Assembly (NCBI RefSeq): GCF_001682855.1
Contig: NZ_MAQW01000001.1
Location: forward strand, 1,753,570 to 1,817,569
Direction: 5' to 3'
DNA from: Bacillus sp. FJAT-27264
GTDB lineage: Bacteria; Bacillota; Bacilli; Paenibacillales; Paenibacillaceae
DNA: 64,000 nucleotides
Under the pieces are notes generated by a model, which did not search any database, was not told the origin of the DNA, and worked only from the letters and a program-made list of their open reading frames with translations. A program made the translations under genes and the position numbers. Shown in pieces: positions 15,280 to 24,887 of the stretch; position 1 is the first letter of the stretch; each line of letters starts with the position of its first letter.

Positions 15280-16125
15280 TTATCCTTTAATTGCACCTTC
15301 TGTTAGTCCCGCGATAATGTACTTCTGACCGGCTGCATAGATCACGATAATAGGCAACATTGCCATTAAATACGAAGTGAAAGCCATGGTGTAATTGAAG
15401 GAATATTCGGTCTTGAAGTTATATTGAAATAAGGGGAGTGTCCAGAACTCCTTCGCTTTATTCAAAATTAGTAATGGAAGCATAAAATCATTCCAGAACC
15501 ATAATGAATCCATAATGATAAGCGTCACTAGCATCGGCATAATTAAACGTAATGTAACCAGATAATAGATTTGAAAGGTGCTGCAGCCATCAATTCGTGC
15601 CGCCTCTTCAATTTCGGTAGGCATTCCTTCAATATAATTGACGAGCAGAAATACCCCTCTTGTTAAGCTAAGCGCTCCATATAATAAAATGAGTCCAAAC
15701 GGATTTAATAGATCCATATTAGTCATGATTTTAGTTAAAGGAAGCATAATTACTTGAAATGGCACAAACAATCCTAACAGAATATAGAGATATAAAAATT
15801 TATAATATTTTTTATGACGATTACGGGCTATAGCATAAGAAACGGTAGGATTAATGACGAGAACTATGAATACAGAGCCGACTGTAATCAAGGCCGTATT
15901 CCATACCACTCTCCAGTAATTTCCCTTAGACAGCAACTCTGCGTAATTCGAAAAATTCAATGCTTTGGGAAAACTGAAAAAACCTTTACCAGCTTCTTCT
16001 AATGTCTTAAAGGAATTAATGATGACAAGATACATCGGCCCCAATATAATGATGACTCCAATAAGTAAAATGATATTTCGGAGAATACGCCAGCCAAGCC
16101 CTTCTTTTCGTATCGATACATTCAT
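15280..16125 (-). CDS. Carbohydrate-type ABC transporter permease (MalG family)
   Basis: The 281-residue inner-membrane permease has about six helices and the EAA loop EIEEAARIDGCSTFQIYYLVTLRLIMP, which docks the ATPase. The C-terminal PIIVIYAAGQKYIIAGLTEGAIKG is typical of CUT1 MalG-type subunits. It starts 2 bp after the stop of the partner permease. No ATPase gene is present in the operon; a shared MsmX-type ATPase is expected from known Gram-positive systems. The context of flavin oxidoreductase and peptidase genes leaves open that the substrate is a sugar conjugate rather than a free sugar. Confidence 0.88.
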   Translation of the reverse strand: MNVSIRKEGLGWRILRNIILLIGVIIILGPMYLVIINSFKTLEEAGKGFFSFPKALNFSNYAELLSKGNYWRVVWNTALITVGSVFIVLVINPTVSYAIARNRHKKYYKFLYLYILLGLFVPFQVIMLPLTKIMTNMDLLNPFGLILLYGALSLTRGVFLLVNYIEGMPTEIEEAARIDGCSTFQIYYLVTLRLIMPMLVTLIIMDSLWFWNDFMLPLLILNKAKEFWTLPLFQYNFKTEYSFNYTMAFTSYLMAMLPIIVIYAAGQKYIIAGLTEGAIKG

Positions 16126-16127
16126 AC

Positions 16128-17000
16128 TTAATGGACACCACCTTTACGCGTTAATTTAATTTGGATAAAAGATAACACCGCAATAACGATAAACAATATA
16201 ACTGATTCTGCATTAGCCATCGCAAACTTTAAGTTCTGAAATGCATCATTATATATCATAATCCCAATAACATTGGTGGATTTTACCGGACCGCCACCTG
16301 TCAGGGTATAGGCATAGTCAAAGGAAGTGATACCTGATTTAATCGCAAGCACCATATTTACGGTAATCGTCGGAATTAGAAAGGGAAATGTAATATAACG
16401 AAAACGATTAAAGGTGCTGGCCCCATCGATTCTGCCCGCTTCATACAGTTCGGAGGGAACCGATTGCAGGCCTGCGATAAAGATAAGGGTTGGCAAGGCC
16501 ACAGCCTGCCAAATGTTAACAATAACAACCGCCAGCAAAGCATACTTCGGATGGGCTAAAGGACTTTGGAATAATTCCACGATATTTAAAGCCTGACCAA
16601 TCGGAGGAATGACTCGCACAAATATCTGGTCCCAAATTAACGAAATGGTTACGGCACTAATGATAGCCGGCACGAAATATATCGACTTGGTAAAGGTTTG
16701 CAGCTTCTTAAGAGAGTTTAAGCTCAAAGCTAAAATTAATGATAGACTCATTACTCCTGCTACAAGCATCACCGCATATTTTCCAGTAACTAATAATGAT
16801 TGCCTAAAATTCGGGTTATTCCATAGCTCCACATAGTTACTAAACCCTACATAGTTATAACTAGAACTAATCCCATTCCAATCTGTAAAGCTATATTGAA
16901 TACCTACAATAACTGCATAAGCAAAAAATAGTGTATACAGGATGATAGCCGGAACCGTGAATAAGAAATAAGTTGAGCGTTCTAGAAATTTGCCTATCAT
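16128..17000 (-). CDS. Carbohydrate-type ABC transporter permease (MalF family)
   Basis: The 290-residue permease shows about six helices, with the first near residue 12. The segment DWNGISSSYNYVGFSNYVELW is typical of CUT1 MalF-type subunits, and the EAA loop ELYEAGRIDGASTFNRFRYITFP is present. It follows the binding lipoprotein gene across a 94-bp gap that contains a strong stem-loop (17049-17074), and it is almost contiguous with the second permease. Confidence 0.88.
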   Translation of the reverse strand: MIGKFLERSTYFLFTVPAIILYTLFFAYAVIVGIQYSFTDWNGISSSYNYVGFSNYVELWNNPNFRQSLLVTGKYAVMLVAGVMSLSLILALSLNSLKKLQTFTKSIYFVPAIISAVTISLIWDQIFVRVIPPIGQALNIVELFQSPLAHPKYALLAVVIVNIWQAVALPTLIFIAGLQSVPSELYEAGRIDGASTFNRFRYITFPFLIPTITVNMVLAIKSGITSFDYAYTLTGGGPVKSTNVIGIMIYNDAFQNLKFAMANAESVILFIVIAVLSFIQIKLTRKGGVH

Positions 17001-17048
17001 GCTGCACCTTCCTCATCTCATTGTTACGTGAAGCTTGTAAATAGGGAA

Positions 17049-17074
17049 CGACAATTTGAATGCTCAAATTGTCG
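17049..17074. other. Intercistronic stem-loop after binding-protein gene
   Basis: CGACAATTTGA and TCAAATTGTCG form a perfect 11-bp stem with a 4-nt ATGC loop, between the solute-binding protein and permease genes. Such hairpins often stabilise the upstream mRNA so that the binding protein outnumbers the permeases. No U-run follows, so it is not a full terminator. Confidence 0.65.
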
Positions 17075-17094
17075 CTCCGTCAAAGCTATTGTTT

Positions 17095-18360
17095 TTACTT
17101 AACAGCGTTAAGCTTGATCGTCTCATCAATGTTCTTCAGGTATTGCTCAGGCGTTTCGTTATTAATGAGATAACCTTGAGTTGTACTGTATAATTCCGTT
17201 ACGATCGCACTTTGAAGCGTTGATGACATCCAGTCATGAACTCTACCCTTGTCGATAAAATCAAGGATAGGCTGTAAATATTGATCGCCATAGGTTGTAC
17301 CCTTAATAATGGAAGGTTCGCCAGATAGATCAGACCATTTCTGAGCAACCTCTGGTCGGGCGATATATTTTAAGAAGGTAAGTGCTGCTTCTTTTTCCTC
17401 AGGCTTTGCTTTTGCCGAGATAGATAGGGAAGCATTAACACCTGATAAAGCTGTCGTTGTATCTACGGTATCATTTGGAAGTGGGAACGCACCAAATTTC
17501 AAATTAGGGTTAGCAAGCTTGATATTTCCACGACCATATGAGCCAGAAATAATCATAGCGGCTTGACCATTAGCAAAGGCTTCCTGCATCATTTGAGCAC
17601 TCACACCAAAAGCATCCTTATTAGCATATTCCGTCAGCTCTTTTAGCTTCTTAGCAAATTCCAAAAATACCGGATTGCCTTCCACTTGACCTTCGCCATT
17701 AGCCACTTTAACCATTTCCTCAACACCACCAGGTGCAAAAGCAATGTTCGTCGCTTGGAAGATATGACCTACATCCTTCAATGGAAGATAGAGTGGTGTA
17801 ATGCCTTTGCTTTGGAATAGTTTGCATGCTTCGATAAATTCAGCATAGGTGGTCGGGATTTTCACATTATTTTGTTCAAATAGATCGATATTATAGTATA
17901 CTGCCATATAATTTCGAGCATACGGCAAAGAGTAGTATCCACCGTCATCAGCTGCAGTCATATCCAAATATTTTTCGTTAACATCTTTGATAAAAGGTTG
18001 ATCGCTTAAGTTTTCGATATAGCCATTTTTCACTTTTTCCTTAAATTGAAGCTGTGTCGGGAAATCAGTGAATAGGGGTGGAATATCATTTGTTGCAAAA
18101 CGGGAGGTTAATACTTTAACCGGGTCAGGCACGGTATTCATATTAATTACGATATTCGGATTTTCTTTTGTGAAATCAGCGATAATTTCGTGATAAGCAT
18201 TTTGAATGGCTTCCTCACCCTGCTGCTGGAAAAACTCGATTTTAACAACATCGCTCTTACCTGAATTTCCGTTATCCGCTACGTTTTCCTTCCCGCATGC
18301 CGTCAGAATTATAGACATTAATAACATAGCTGTAACAGATAGCTTGGCAGTTCTTTTCAT
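17095..18360 (-). CDS. Extracellular solute-binding lipoprotein (family 1)
   Basis: The 421-residue protein has a lipoprotein signal with lipobox LTAC (Cys22) and the two-lobe fold of family 1 binding proteins, with the signature YSLPYARNYMAVYYNIDLFEQNNVKIPTT at about residues 128-156. It should be tethered outside the membrane and deliver its ligand to the two permeases downstream. GGGGAG precedes the ATG. It lies 43 bp after the acyl-CoA-dehydrogenase-like gene. The family mostly binds oligosaccharides; the nearby sulfur-type enzymes suggest a modified or conjugated ligand. Confidence 0.88.
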   Translation of the reverse strand: MKRTAKLSVTAMLLMSIILTACGKENVADNGNSGKSDVVKIEFFQQQGEEAIQNAYHEIIADFTKENPNIVINMNTVPDPVKVLTSRFATNDIPPLFTDFPTQLQFKEKVKNGYIENLSDQPFIKDVNEKYLDMTAADDGGYYSLPYARNYMAVYYNIDLFEQNNVKIPTTYAEFIEACKLFQSKGITPLYLPLKDVGHIFQATNIAFAPGGVEEMVKVANGEGQVEGNPVFLEFAKKLKELTEYANKDAFGVSAQMMQEAFANGQAAMIISGSYGRGNIKLANPNLKFGAFPLPNDTVDTTTALSGVNASLSISAKAKPEEKEAALTFLKYIARPEVAQKWSDLSGEPSIIKGTTYGDQYLQPILDFIDKGRVHDWMSSTLQSAIVTELYSTTQGYLINNETPEQYLKNIDETIKLNAVK

Positions 18361-18403
18361 CTCTTTCTCCCCTATCTACTTCTTTTTATATACCATATGG
18401 AGC

Positions 18404-19582
18404 TTACTTCCCTAATGCACGATTCGCCAGATTCGTAATGACAACATCGTCCATTGGTGGATTATGAAGCCCTGCACGAACATCGCGATACATACGCTCA
18501 AGTGGGAAACTCTTAGAAAGGCTCAAGCCGCCTACAATTCTCATCGCGTGATCAACCACACGTAGTGCCGCATTGGTAGCAAGATGCTTGGCAACACCCA
18601 GCTCAATCTTCAAATTTTCACGATTATCCTTTTCCTTATCCCAACGATCTGCAGTATCATAAAGGAAGGTTCTTGCTGTAATTAAATCAAGCTCAATTTC
18701 TCCAATTAGACGCTTAATATTGGGCAGCTCAGCGATTGGAACTTGTAATGAATTAGGCTGGTGGTTCGCTGCAAATGAAAGGGCGAAATCCCTGGCGCCA
18801 TGTGCAATTCCGAGATAACAAGCAGGAATATGCAGCATATTACCGTCTGTTGGAACTGGCTTGCGCAGCTGATCATTTGCTTTTCCACGAATAAGATATC
18901 GGTCCGGAACAAATACCTCATTCAGGGCAATATCATGACTGCCTGTGGAACGCATGCCCATCGTATTCCATGTCTCCAGCACTGTGACGCCATCGCCAGC
19001 TTCTACGAGAAATGATCCTACAGTATCGGTATCTGACATCGTAGCCGCAACAATAAACTTGTTAAGAATCGGACTTAACGTACAGTACGATTTCTGACCC
19101 GTAATCCGCCAGCCACCCTCAACTTTAACGGCTGTCGTCTCAGGCTTTCCACCACGAGTCGGACTGCCCATTGCTCGCTCACTTACTAATTCATTCAATA
19201 CAAGCCCATCATTCACAACCTCAAAACATAGCTCACTAAAAAGCTCTTCTGGAATTGCACCTGATAGATGAAGCTGCTTCAATAAACCAATATGCCACCC
19301 GATTGCTAGTGCAGTGGAGCCGTCTCCTCTTGCCAGTCGCTCTTGAGAAAGAACCAGTTCGTAAATCGATGCTTCCTCTCCTCCATATTGCTTTGGTACG
19401 GTAAGAGCAAGGTATCCGCTATCTCTTAACTCATTAAAATTCTCAAAGGGAAATGTTCCTTCAAGATCATGCTTAGGAGCTCGCTCTGCAAAAATCCCTG
19501 CTAGTTGATCTGCTCTTGCTGCAATTTTCGCTTCCCGCTCATTTCGTATAAAACGATCTGAAGAATCAGAGTATGTCATCAT
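18404..19582 (-). CDS. Acyl-CoA dehydrogenase-fold oxidoreductase (DszC/SfnB/YdbM-like)
   Basis: The 392-residue protein has the acyl-CoA dehydrogenase order: helical N-domain, central beta domain with WRITGQKSYCTLSPI, and helical C-domain ending PLERMYRDVRAGLHNPPMDD. The catalytic Glu of true dehydrogenases is not evident. The pattern fits flavin-dependent monooxygenases of the DszC/SfnB group; B. subtilis YdbM, a CymR (sulfur) regulon member, is a likely relative. Such enzymes oxidise sulfur or nitrogen centres with reduced flavin from a separate reductase, none of which is seen here. The start at 19582 follows GAAAGG at 9 bp. It lies between the YesN regulator and the binding protein, in the same direction. 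Confidence 0.8.
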   Translation of the reverse strand: MMTYSDSSDRFIRNEREAKIAARADQLAGIFAERAPKHDLEGTFPFENFNELRDSGYLALTVPKQYGGEEASIYELVLSQERLARGDGSTALAIGWHIGLLKQLHLSGAIPEELFSELCFEVVNDGLVLNELVSERAMGSPTRGGKPETTAVKVEGGWRITGQKSYCTLSPILNKFIVAATMSDTDTVGSFLVEAGDGVTVLETWNTMGMRSTGSHDIALNEVFVPDRYLIRGKANDQLRKPVPTDGNMLHIPACYLGIAHGARDFALSFAANHQPNSLQVPIAELPNIKRLIGEIELDLITARTFLYDTADRWDKEKDNRENLKIELGVAKHLATNAALRVVDHAMRIVGGLSLSKSFPLERMYRDVRAGLHNPPMDDVVITNLANRALGK

Positions 19583-19692
19583 TAACAACTGCCTTTCTCA
19601 TAATCCATAGTGGTTTACTTCGTTTAATAGTAATGTTATTTCCTTAAAAATTGAATATAAAAAATCCGAGTTTTTTATTGTAAAAAACCGTA

Positions 19693-20760
19693 CTAGTCGT
19701 CCTCTAAATGTTGTTTACGATATTCATTGGGTGTAAATCCATAAAATTTCTTGAACACATTGGAAAAATACTGCGGATCTTGCTCAAATCCACATTGTTC
19801 AGCTACTTCATAAATTTTCAATGTAGGATGTAAAAGCAACAGCTCCTTCGCCTTCTTCATGCGAACAGTGGTCAAGAACTGCGTATATTTCTCTCCTGTA
19901 TCTTGTCGGAACAGCTTACCCAAATACTCGGAGTTAAGAAATAAATAATGCTGCGCCAGCCATTGCAAAGAAAGCTGCCTATTCTGAATATGCTGGATCG
20001 TTAATTGCTTTATTTTTATAACTAGCATCGCTTTCTTATCAATTTTCCGGTAATGATAGCTTGTATACAGCTTGCCTAACTCCTTCTGGAAAGCTTGTAT
20101 ATCTTGACTTTCTACAATTGTAGGTGCTGTACTAATACCATATTCTGATTTCAGCTGATTGCGGATATAGGATAGGACATGATTATTGTTATCTTGAATG
20201 GTATGTAATGATAACCCCTCACTTAATAATTGCTCGATCCATGATCTTGATATCTTCATTAATTGGGCTTCATCGTCATTAACAATCGCCTGGAGCAAAT
20301 CACTAGGTATAGAGGAAGATAGGATTCCTTGATTTTGGGGCACGGTTAAAGCAGTGTTGCCCGCAGCATTACTACGAATAACATCTACCTCGCCCTTAGA
20401 CCACTCCAAAGCCTCAGTAATCTCATGCTCATCACTTGGCTTTAGTAAATACCGTCGCACCCCAAAACGCATCGCCTGAGTAGCTAGCTCAAACTCTCCA
20501 AATCCTGACAATACAATAAACACAATCTGGGAAGAAATCTTTGAGCCCTGCTCAATTAATTGAAGACCGTCAATAATAGGCATTTTAATATCCGTAATGA
20601 CTACATCCGGCTGGAGCGCTTGAATCTTATCTAGTGCCTGCTGTCCATTGATAGCTGTCCCTACCAACTCCATACCAAGGGTAATCCAGTCTATGACTTC
20701 TGCAATTCCTTCCCTTGCCATTCGTTCATCATCGACGATTAATACCCGATAGCTAGACAT
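19693..20760 (-). CDS. YesN-type response regulator with AraC DNA-binding domain
   Basis: The 355-residue protein has a receiver domain with D10-D11 and phospho-acceptor D57 in DVVITDIKMPIIDGLQLI. A middle linker region follows, then an AraC/XylS C-terminal domain with two helix-turn-helices ending EVAEQCGFEQDPQYFSNVFKKFYGFTPNEYRKQ. It overlaps the kinase gene by 8 bp and so is translationally coupled to it. YesN-type regulators usually activate the adjacent ABC-transporter operon, so the downstream oxidoreductase-transporter-peptidase genes, and perhaps the upstream operon, are the likely targets. Confidence 0.9.
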   Translation of the reverse strand: MSSYRVLIVDDERMAREGIAEVIDWITLGMELVGTAINGQQALDKIQALQPDVVITDIKMPIIDGLQLIEQGSKISSQIVFIVLSGFGEFELATQAMRFGVRRYLLKPSDEHEITEALEWSKGEVDVIRSNAAGNTALTVPQNQGILSSSIPSDLLQAIVNDDEAQLMKISRSWIEQLLSEGLSLHTIQDNNNHVLSYIRNQLKSEYGISTAPTIVESQDIQAFQKELGKLYTSYHYRKIDKKAMLVIKIKQLTIQHIQNRQLSLQWLAQHYLFLNSEYLGKLFRQDTGEKYTQFLTTVRMKKAKELLLLHPTLKIYEVAEQCGFEQDPQYFSNVFKKFYGFTPNEYRKQHLEDD

Positions 20761-22474
20761 GACTATCTCCCTCTTTCAGTAAAACAGGAATTGTAATTCG
20801 AATAATAGTTCCTTGATCCATGCCTTCCAAAATCCCAATACCATATGGCTCTCCATACAGTAATCGCAAACGTTCATGAATGCTTCTTAGTCCAATTCCC
20901 TCTCCCGAGTCTTGCTCTAAATAATGTGTGTCCATCCCTGGACCTTGATCTGCAATCCAAATCTCTAATTGCTCGCCGAAACGTTCCCCGCTAATCGTAA
21001 TGTGACACTCTCCTGTTAATTCATCAATACCGTACTTAATAGCATTTTCAACGATAGGCTGGAGGATGATTGCAGGAATATAACATTGGTTTAATTCATC
21101 AGGGATATTGATTTCACATTGCAGTCGTTCTTCAAAACGATATTTCTGAATGAGTAAATAGTTATTTACATGCTGAATTTCTTCCTGTAACGTGACCATT
21201 TCCTTTCGACTTGTTGTGCTTCGCAACATATCACCCAAAGCTTTGACCATACTAGAGATGCGCTCTTGTCCCTGTCTGCGTGCCAGCCAGTTAATAGAAT
21301 CTAACGTATTGTAGAGAAAATGAGGGTTCAGCTTCGCCTTCAGTGCTTCATACTGAGACTCCTTGATATGGATTTGTTTGATGTAATTGTCCTTAATTAA
21401 GCGGTCTAACGAGGCTGTCATTTTGTCAAAACTATTCGTTAACCATCCGATTTCATCCCTATTTCTCACAGGCTCTTCTCGATAAGTGGCGAAATCGCCT
21501 TGCTCTACCTTACTCATCCGAACAGCCAGCGTCTCCAAGGGACGTGTAATGCTTCTTGCAAAAATCAATCCGATCCATACAAGCGAGATAAGAATGAGCG
21601 TATATAAAAGCAATAGGATTTTCTTCAACAAAATGGCTTTCTGAAATAACGATTCATAAGGTACCAGATTCACCAATGTCCAACCTGTAAAGCTCATTGT
21701 AGATAAGGTACTTAAATACTTATGATGATTTAACGTGACCATCTCATAGCGCTCACCAGATCGTTCATTCTGTATTAAAGAGCTTGGCATAGGCTTATCT
21801 TTCCACTGCTCATCATTCCAATAGATAGGGGTATGATCTTCATAGATGAGCAACTTATTATTGGAAGATGACGGATTGGAGCCCATGGATTCAATCAAAT
21901 CATCCGCGTTCACTCGAACAATTAACGTCCCTAACGATGGAAAATCCATGCTCTTCACTCCCCTTATTTCCCTTAAGGAAGTAAAAATCTTGGAATCTCT
22001 TTCCCCACCCTTCCACAGACTCCCCCCTTCCTTCTGAGCCGCCATTGCAATAAATTGCTTACTATAGGCTGGCGCCGTCTCATCCTTGGTTGTACCCAGC
22101 CAGTAACCCTTGCCCCAATAATCAATAATCGCTACAGAGCGAATCGGATAATTAAAGAAACGGTACGACAACAGCTTCTCTTCCATCGCATGAATCGCAT
22201 AATAGGTTTCGCGACTATTCTTGCTCTGCTTGATCTTCTCCAGCCCTTGCTGAATGTCAGCGTCACTTGCAATCGATTGTGTCATTCGATCAATGGCAGC
22301 TAGCTTGTCCTCAATTCGTTCTGAATACAAATATAGCTTCTCACTTGTTTGTTCATAGACAAGCTGTTCATATAATTTATGCATATTTTGTACGTACAAA
22401 AGGCTGATGCCGCTCGTCAATAGAACACCGATCAACACAAACAACACCAGCTTATGTCTGATTCTTATTTTCAT
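20753..22474 (-). CDS. YesM-type sensor histidine kinase
   Basis: The 573-residue kinase has an N-terminal helix (about 8-28), a large extracellular sensor region (about 30-275, Cache-like by position), a second helix near 280-305, HAMP, then the His_kinase domain with H385 in KLNPHFLYNTLDSINWL and a HATPase_c domain with DQGPGMD and GIGLRSIHERL. This is the YesM family, which pairs with AraC-type response regulators and senses extracellular solutes. The start at 22474 follows AAGGGGAG at 8 bp; the longer frame does not. It lies after the terminator of the upstream operon, so it needs its own promoter, which I could not place with confidence. Confidence 0.88.
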   Translation of the reverse strand: MKIRIRHKLVLFVLIGVLLTSGISLLYVQNMHKLYEQLVYEQTSEKLYLYSERIEDKLAAIDRMTQSIASDADIQQGLEKIKQSKNSRETYYAIHAMEEKLLSYRFFNYPIRSVAIIDYWGKGYWLGTTKDETAPAYSKQFIAMAAQKEGGSLWKGGERDSKIFTSLREIRGVKSMDFPSLGTLIVRVNADDLIESMGSNPSSSNNKLLIYEDHTPIYWNDEQWKDKPMPSSLIQNERSGERYEMVTLNHHKYLSTLSTMSFTGWTLVNLVPYESLFQKAILLKKILLLLYTLILISLVWIGLIFARSITRPLETLAVRMSKVEQGDFATYREEPVRNRDEIGWLTNSFDKMTASLDRLIKDNYIKQIHIKESQYEALKAKLNPHFLYNTLDSINWLARRQGQERISSMVKALGDMLRSTTSRKEMVTLQEEIQHVNNYLLIQKYRFEERLQCEINIPDELNQCYIPAIILQPIVENAIKYGIDELTGECHITISGERFGEQLEIWIADQGPGMDTHYLEQDSGEGIGLRSIHERLRLLYGEPYGIGILEGMDQGTIIRITIPVLLKEGDSHV

Positions 22475-22532
22475 TCCGAATTCTCCCCTTGCCCCGTCTA
22501 ACCACTTCATCGTACCCCGGAAACAATGCTCT

Positions 22533-22583
22533 AATAAAAAATACTCTATATTCCCCAGTAAAACAATAAGGGAATAAGAGTAT
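22533..22583 (-). terminator. Rho-independent terminator after sulfurtransferase gene
   Basis: On the minus strand ATACTCTTATTCCC pairs with GGGAATATAGAGTAT (one bulge), followed by TTTTTTATT at 22533-22541. It separates the upstream operon (30.7-22.7 kb) from the kinase gene. Confidence 0.75.
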
Positions 22584-22694
22584 AGTTATTGGGGATATTG
22601 GATTTTTCAAAATTGCTGAAGATCTTAGACGCGAATTTTAGTGGGTTATATTGCAAAAAACTATGCACATTGAGGATATACGAGACTTCCTTTT

Positions 22695-23534
22695 TTAGCT
22701 TTTACTAGCTAACTCAATCTCCGTATACTCATCATTTCCCCATTCCTCCCAAGATCCTTCATACGGGCGGATATCGGGGTATCCAAGTAAACGTAACACA
22801 AAATAGGTATGTGCCCCGCGTTGGTTGGTTTGGCAATAAGGAATAATCGTCTGAGGCCGCTGAAGACCAGCTTCGGTATACTCCTTTTCCAGGACAGAAT
22901 GATCCTTAAAACGGGTAACTCCCTTCTCGTCTGCTTCCTGGAGTGCGTCACGCCATTCTTTATGAATCGCACCAGGAATACGCCCCCCTCTTTGATTGCT
23001 ACGTTGATCCTCACCGGTATACTCCAAGATGTTACGTGTATCAAGCAGAATAACATTTTGTAGTCCTGCCTGAAGTTCCTCTTTGGAAGTAATGAGCAGC
23101 GGGTTAGCGTTTAGACTTATTGAACCCTCTCTGCGAGGTGACGGCTGATCACTAGAGACCTCATAACCTTCTGCCGTCCATGCCGCAAAGCCGCCATTAA
23201 GAAGCTTCAATTGATCTCGCAGCCCGTAATACTCAAGAACATAAAAGGCACGTGTGGCAAGCACATTGCTACCTTCGTCATAAATTACAATCGTTGAATC
23301 CTTGGTGACCCCGAAGCCTTCTAACAATTGTTGTACCTGCTCTTTAGGAACAATTGTTTTTTGGGCTTTTAGTGCTTTGACATTCAACCAGTAAGCACCC
23401 GGAATATGCGAGATTTCGTAGTTATTGGCTCTAGCGTCAAGCAGAATCAAATCCTGCCCGCCTCTATGTTCTTCCAGCCATTCGCTATCTACAAGCAGAT
23501 GACCGTTAGGATATGATGAATGTTGATCCGTCAA
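22695..23534 (-). CDS. Sulfurtransferase with two rhodanese domains
   Basis: The 279-residue protein has two rhodanese domains. The first (about 12-125, with LLDARANNYEISHIPGA) lacks a catalytic Cys. The second (about 145-272) has the active-site loop with Cys234 in YCQTNQRGAHT. Such enzymes move sulfane sulfur from thiosulfate or 3-mercaptopyruvate to thiols or cyanide. The CxxxxxR loop differs from the common CQTGVRA, so donor preference is open. The start is TTG at 23534 with GAGGGGAG 9 bp upstream. It is the last gene of the operon, 22 bp after the flavin monooxygenase, which is a direct pointer to sulfur chemistry. Confidence 0.9.
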   Translation of the reverse strand: MTDQHSSYPNGHLLVDSEWLEEHRGGQDLILLDARANNYEISHIPGAYWLNVKALKAQKTIVPKEQVQQLLEGFGVTKDSTIVIYDEGSNVLATRAFYVLEYYGLRDQLKLLNGGFAAWTAEGYEVSSDQPSPRREGSISLNANPLLITSKEELQAGLQNVILLDTRNILEYTGEDQRSNQRGGRIPGAIHKEWRDALQEADEKGVTRFKDHSVLEKEYTEAGLQRPQTIIPYCQTNQRGAHTYFVLRLLGYPDIRPYEGSWEEWGNDEYTEIELASKS

Positions 23535-23556
23535 AATAACAAACTCCCCTCTACAA

Positions 23557-24867
23557 TTAAAGTGGCTCGAAGCCTAAATTCTCCCTTAGCGTGTGCCCTG
23601 TATAGCTTGTTGGAAATAAGCCACGGCGTTGTAATTCAGGAACAACCAGATCAAGGAATGCTTCTGCTCCTCCGCTCGCCAATTCAGGCATAACCGTAAA
23701 ACCATCGGCTGCACCACTTATAAACCATTCTTCCATAGTATCAGCTATTTGCCTTGGCGTCCCTGCAATGTTTAACTGACCATGCCCAACCCAATGCTTC
23801 TCAAGGAGTTCCCGAAGGGTTACCGTCTGATTATTCACTACTTTTTGCACCATTTGATAAAAGGATTGATATGCATTTCCTCCACTTCTATCCGGTAGCT
23901 CGGGGAATGGCTCATCCAGTGGATAGCCTGAGAAATCAATGCCAAGCAGGTTGGATAACGACATAACCGCTCTTTTAATAGGTGCGAGCTGCTGAAGCTC
24001 CGTAGCGATTTTAAGCGCATCTTCTTCATTTTCAGAGACGATCACATGAAGGGCTGGCAGGATCTTAATCTGCTCGGGGGATCGTCCAGCTGCTACGGTT
24101 CTATCTTTAATGTCTTTGTAAAAGATACGTGCATCCTCAATGGACTGCTGAATCGTGAACAGTAATTCTGCAAACCCAGCAGCAAGATTTCTACCGTCCT
24201 CAGAGGCGCCAGCTTGGATCAGAAGAGGTCTGCCTTGAGGTGAGCGCATAAGGTTTAATGCTCCGCGTACGGAATAGAACTTCCCCTCATGGTGGATCTC
24301 GTGTACCTTATCCACCTGCGCATACACCCCTGATTCTTTATCCTGCACAAGCGCGTCAGATTCCCAACTATTCCATAGCTTTAAGGCCACCTCTGTAAAT
24401 TCACGGGCACGCTCATAGCGTTCCGCATGAGGGGGTAATTCCGATAGTCCAAAATTAAACGCTGTTCGCTCAACCCCCGTCGTTACAATGTTCCAGCCCG
24501 CTCGCCCCCCGCTAATATGATCCAGCGATGACAACAATCTAGCTAAATTATAGGGCTCGTTGAACGTAGTGGATACAGTAGCGATTAAACCAATCCGTTC
24601 CGTTACAGTTGCGATTGACGCAAGTAAGGTTAGCGGCTCGAACCCAAAAATCGGACTATATTGCACCGCTGTAGCTTCAATGGATAGACCATCTGCAATA
24701 AAAAGCGAGTCGATACGAGCCGCTTCAGCTTTTTGAGCAATTCGAAGATACTGCTTGATATCGTGAATACCCTTTAACTGCGTGCTCTCATGGCGCCATG
24801 CGCCTTTATGGGAACCAGAATTTTGGAGAGCCAGGTTTAATATCATTCTACGACTTTGTTCACTCAT
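23557..24867 (-). CDS. NtaA/SnaA/DszA family FMN-dependent monooxygenase
   Basis: The 436-residue enzyme belongs to the bacterial-luciferase-like (LLM) monooxygenases: ILNLALQNSGSHKGAWRH at the start, SIATVTERIGLIATVSTTFNEPYNLARLL near residues 80-110, and SGGRAGWNIVTTG with the FMN-phosphate contact. The NtaA/SnaA/DszA subgroup cleaves C-N or C-S bonds of chelators, sulfones and modified cysteines (B. subtilis YxeK oxidises S-(2-succino)cysteine). It needs FMNH2 from a reductase not seen nearby. The ATG at 24867 has GGTGAT close upstream; a GTG three codons earlier, spaced 5 bp from GAGGAG, is equally possible. It sits between permease and sulfurtransferase genes. Confidence 0.9.
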   Translation of the reverse strand: MSEQSRRMILNLALQNSGSHKGAWRHESTQLKGIHDIKQYLRIAQKAEAARIDSLFIADGLSIEATAVQYSPIFGFEPLTLLASIATVTERIGLIATVSTTFNEPYNLARLLSSLDHISGGRAGWNIVTTGVERTAFNFGLSELPPHAERYERAREFTEVALKLWNSWESDALVQDKESGVYAQVDKVHEIHHEGKFYSVRGALNLMRSPQGRPLLIQAGASEDGRNLAAGFAELLFTIQQSIEDARIFYKDIKDRTVAAGRSPEQIKILPALHVIVSENEEDALKIATELQQLAPIKRAVMSLSNLLGIDFSGYPLDEPFPELPDRSGGNAYQSFYQMVQKVVNNQTVTLRELLEKHWVGHGQLNIAGTPRQIADTMEEWFISGAADGFTVMPELASGGAEAFLDLVVPELQRRGLFPTSYTGHTLRENLGFEPL

Positions 24868-24887
24868 CGTTATCACCTTTACTCCTC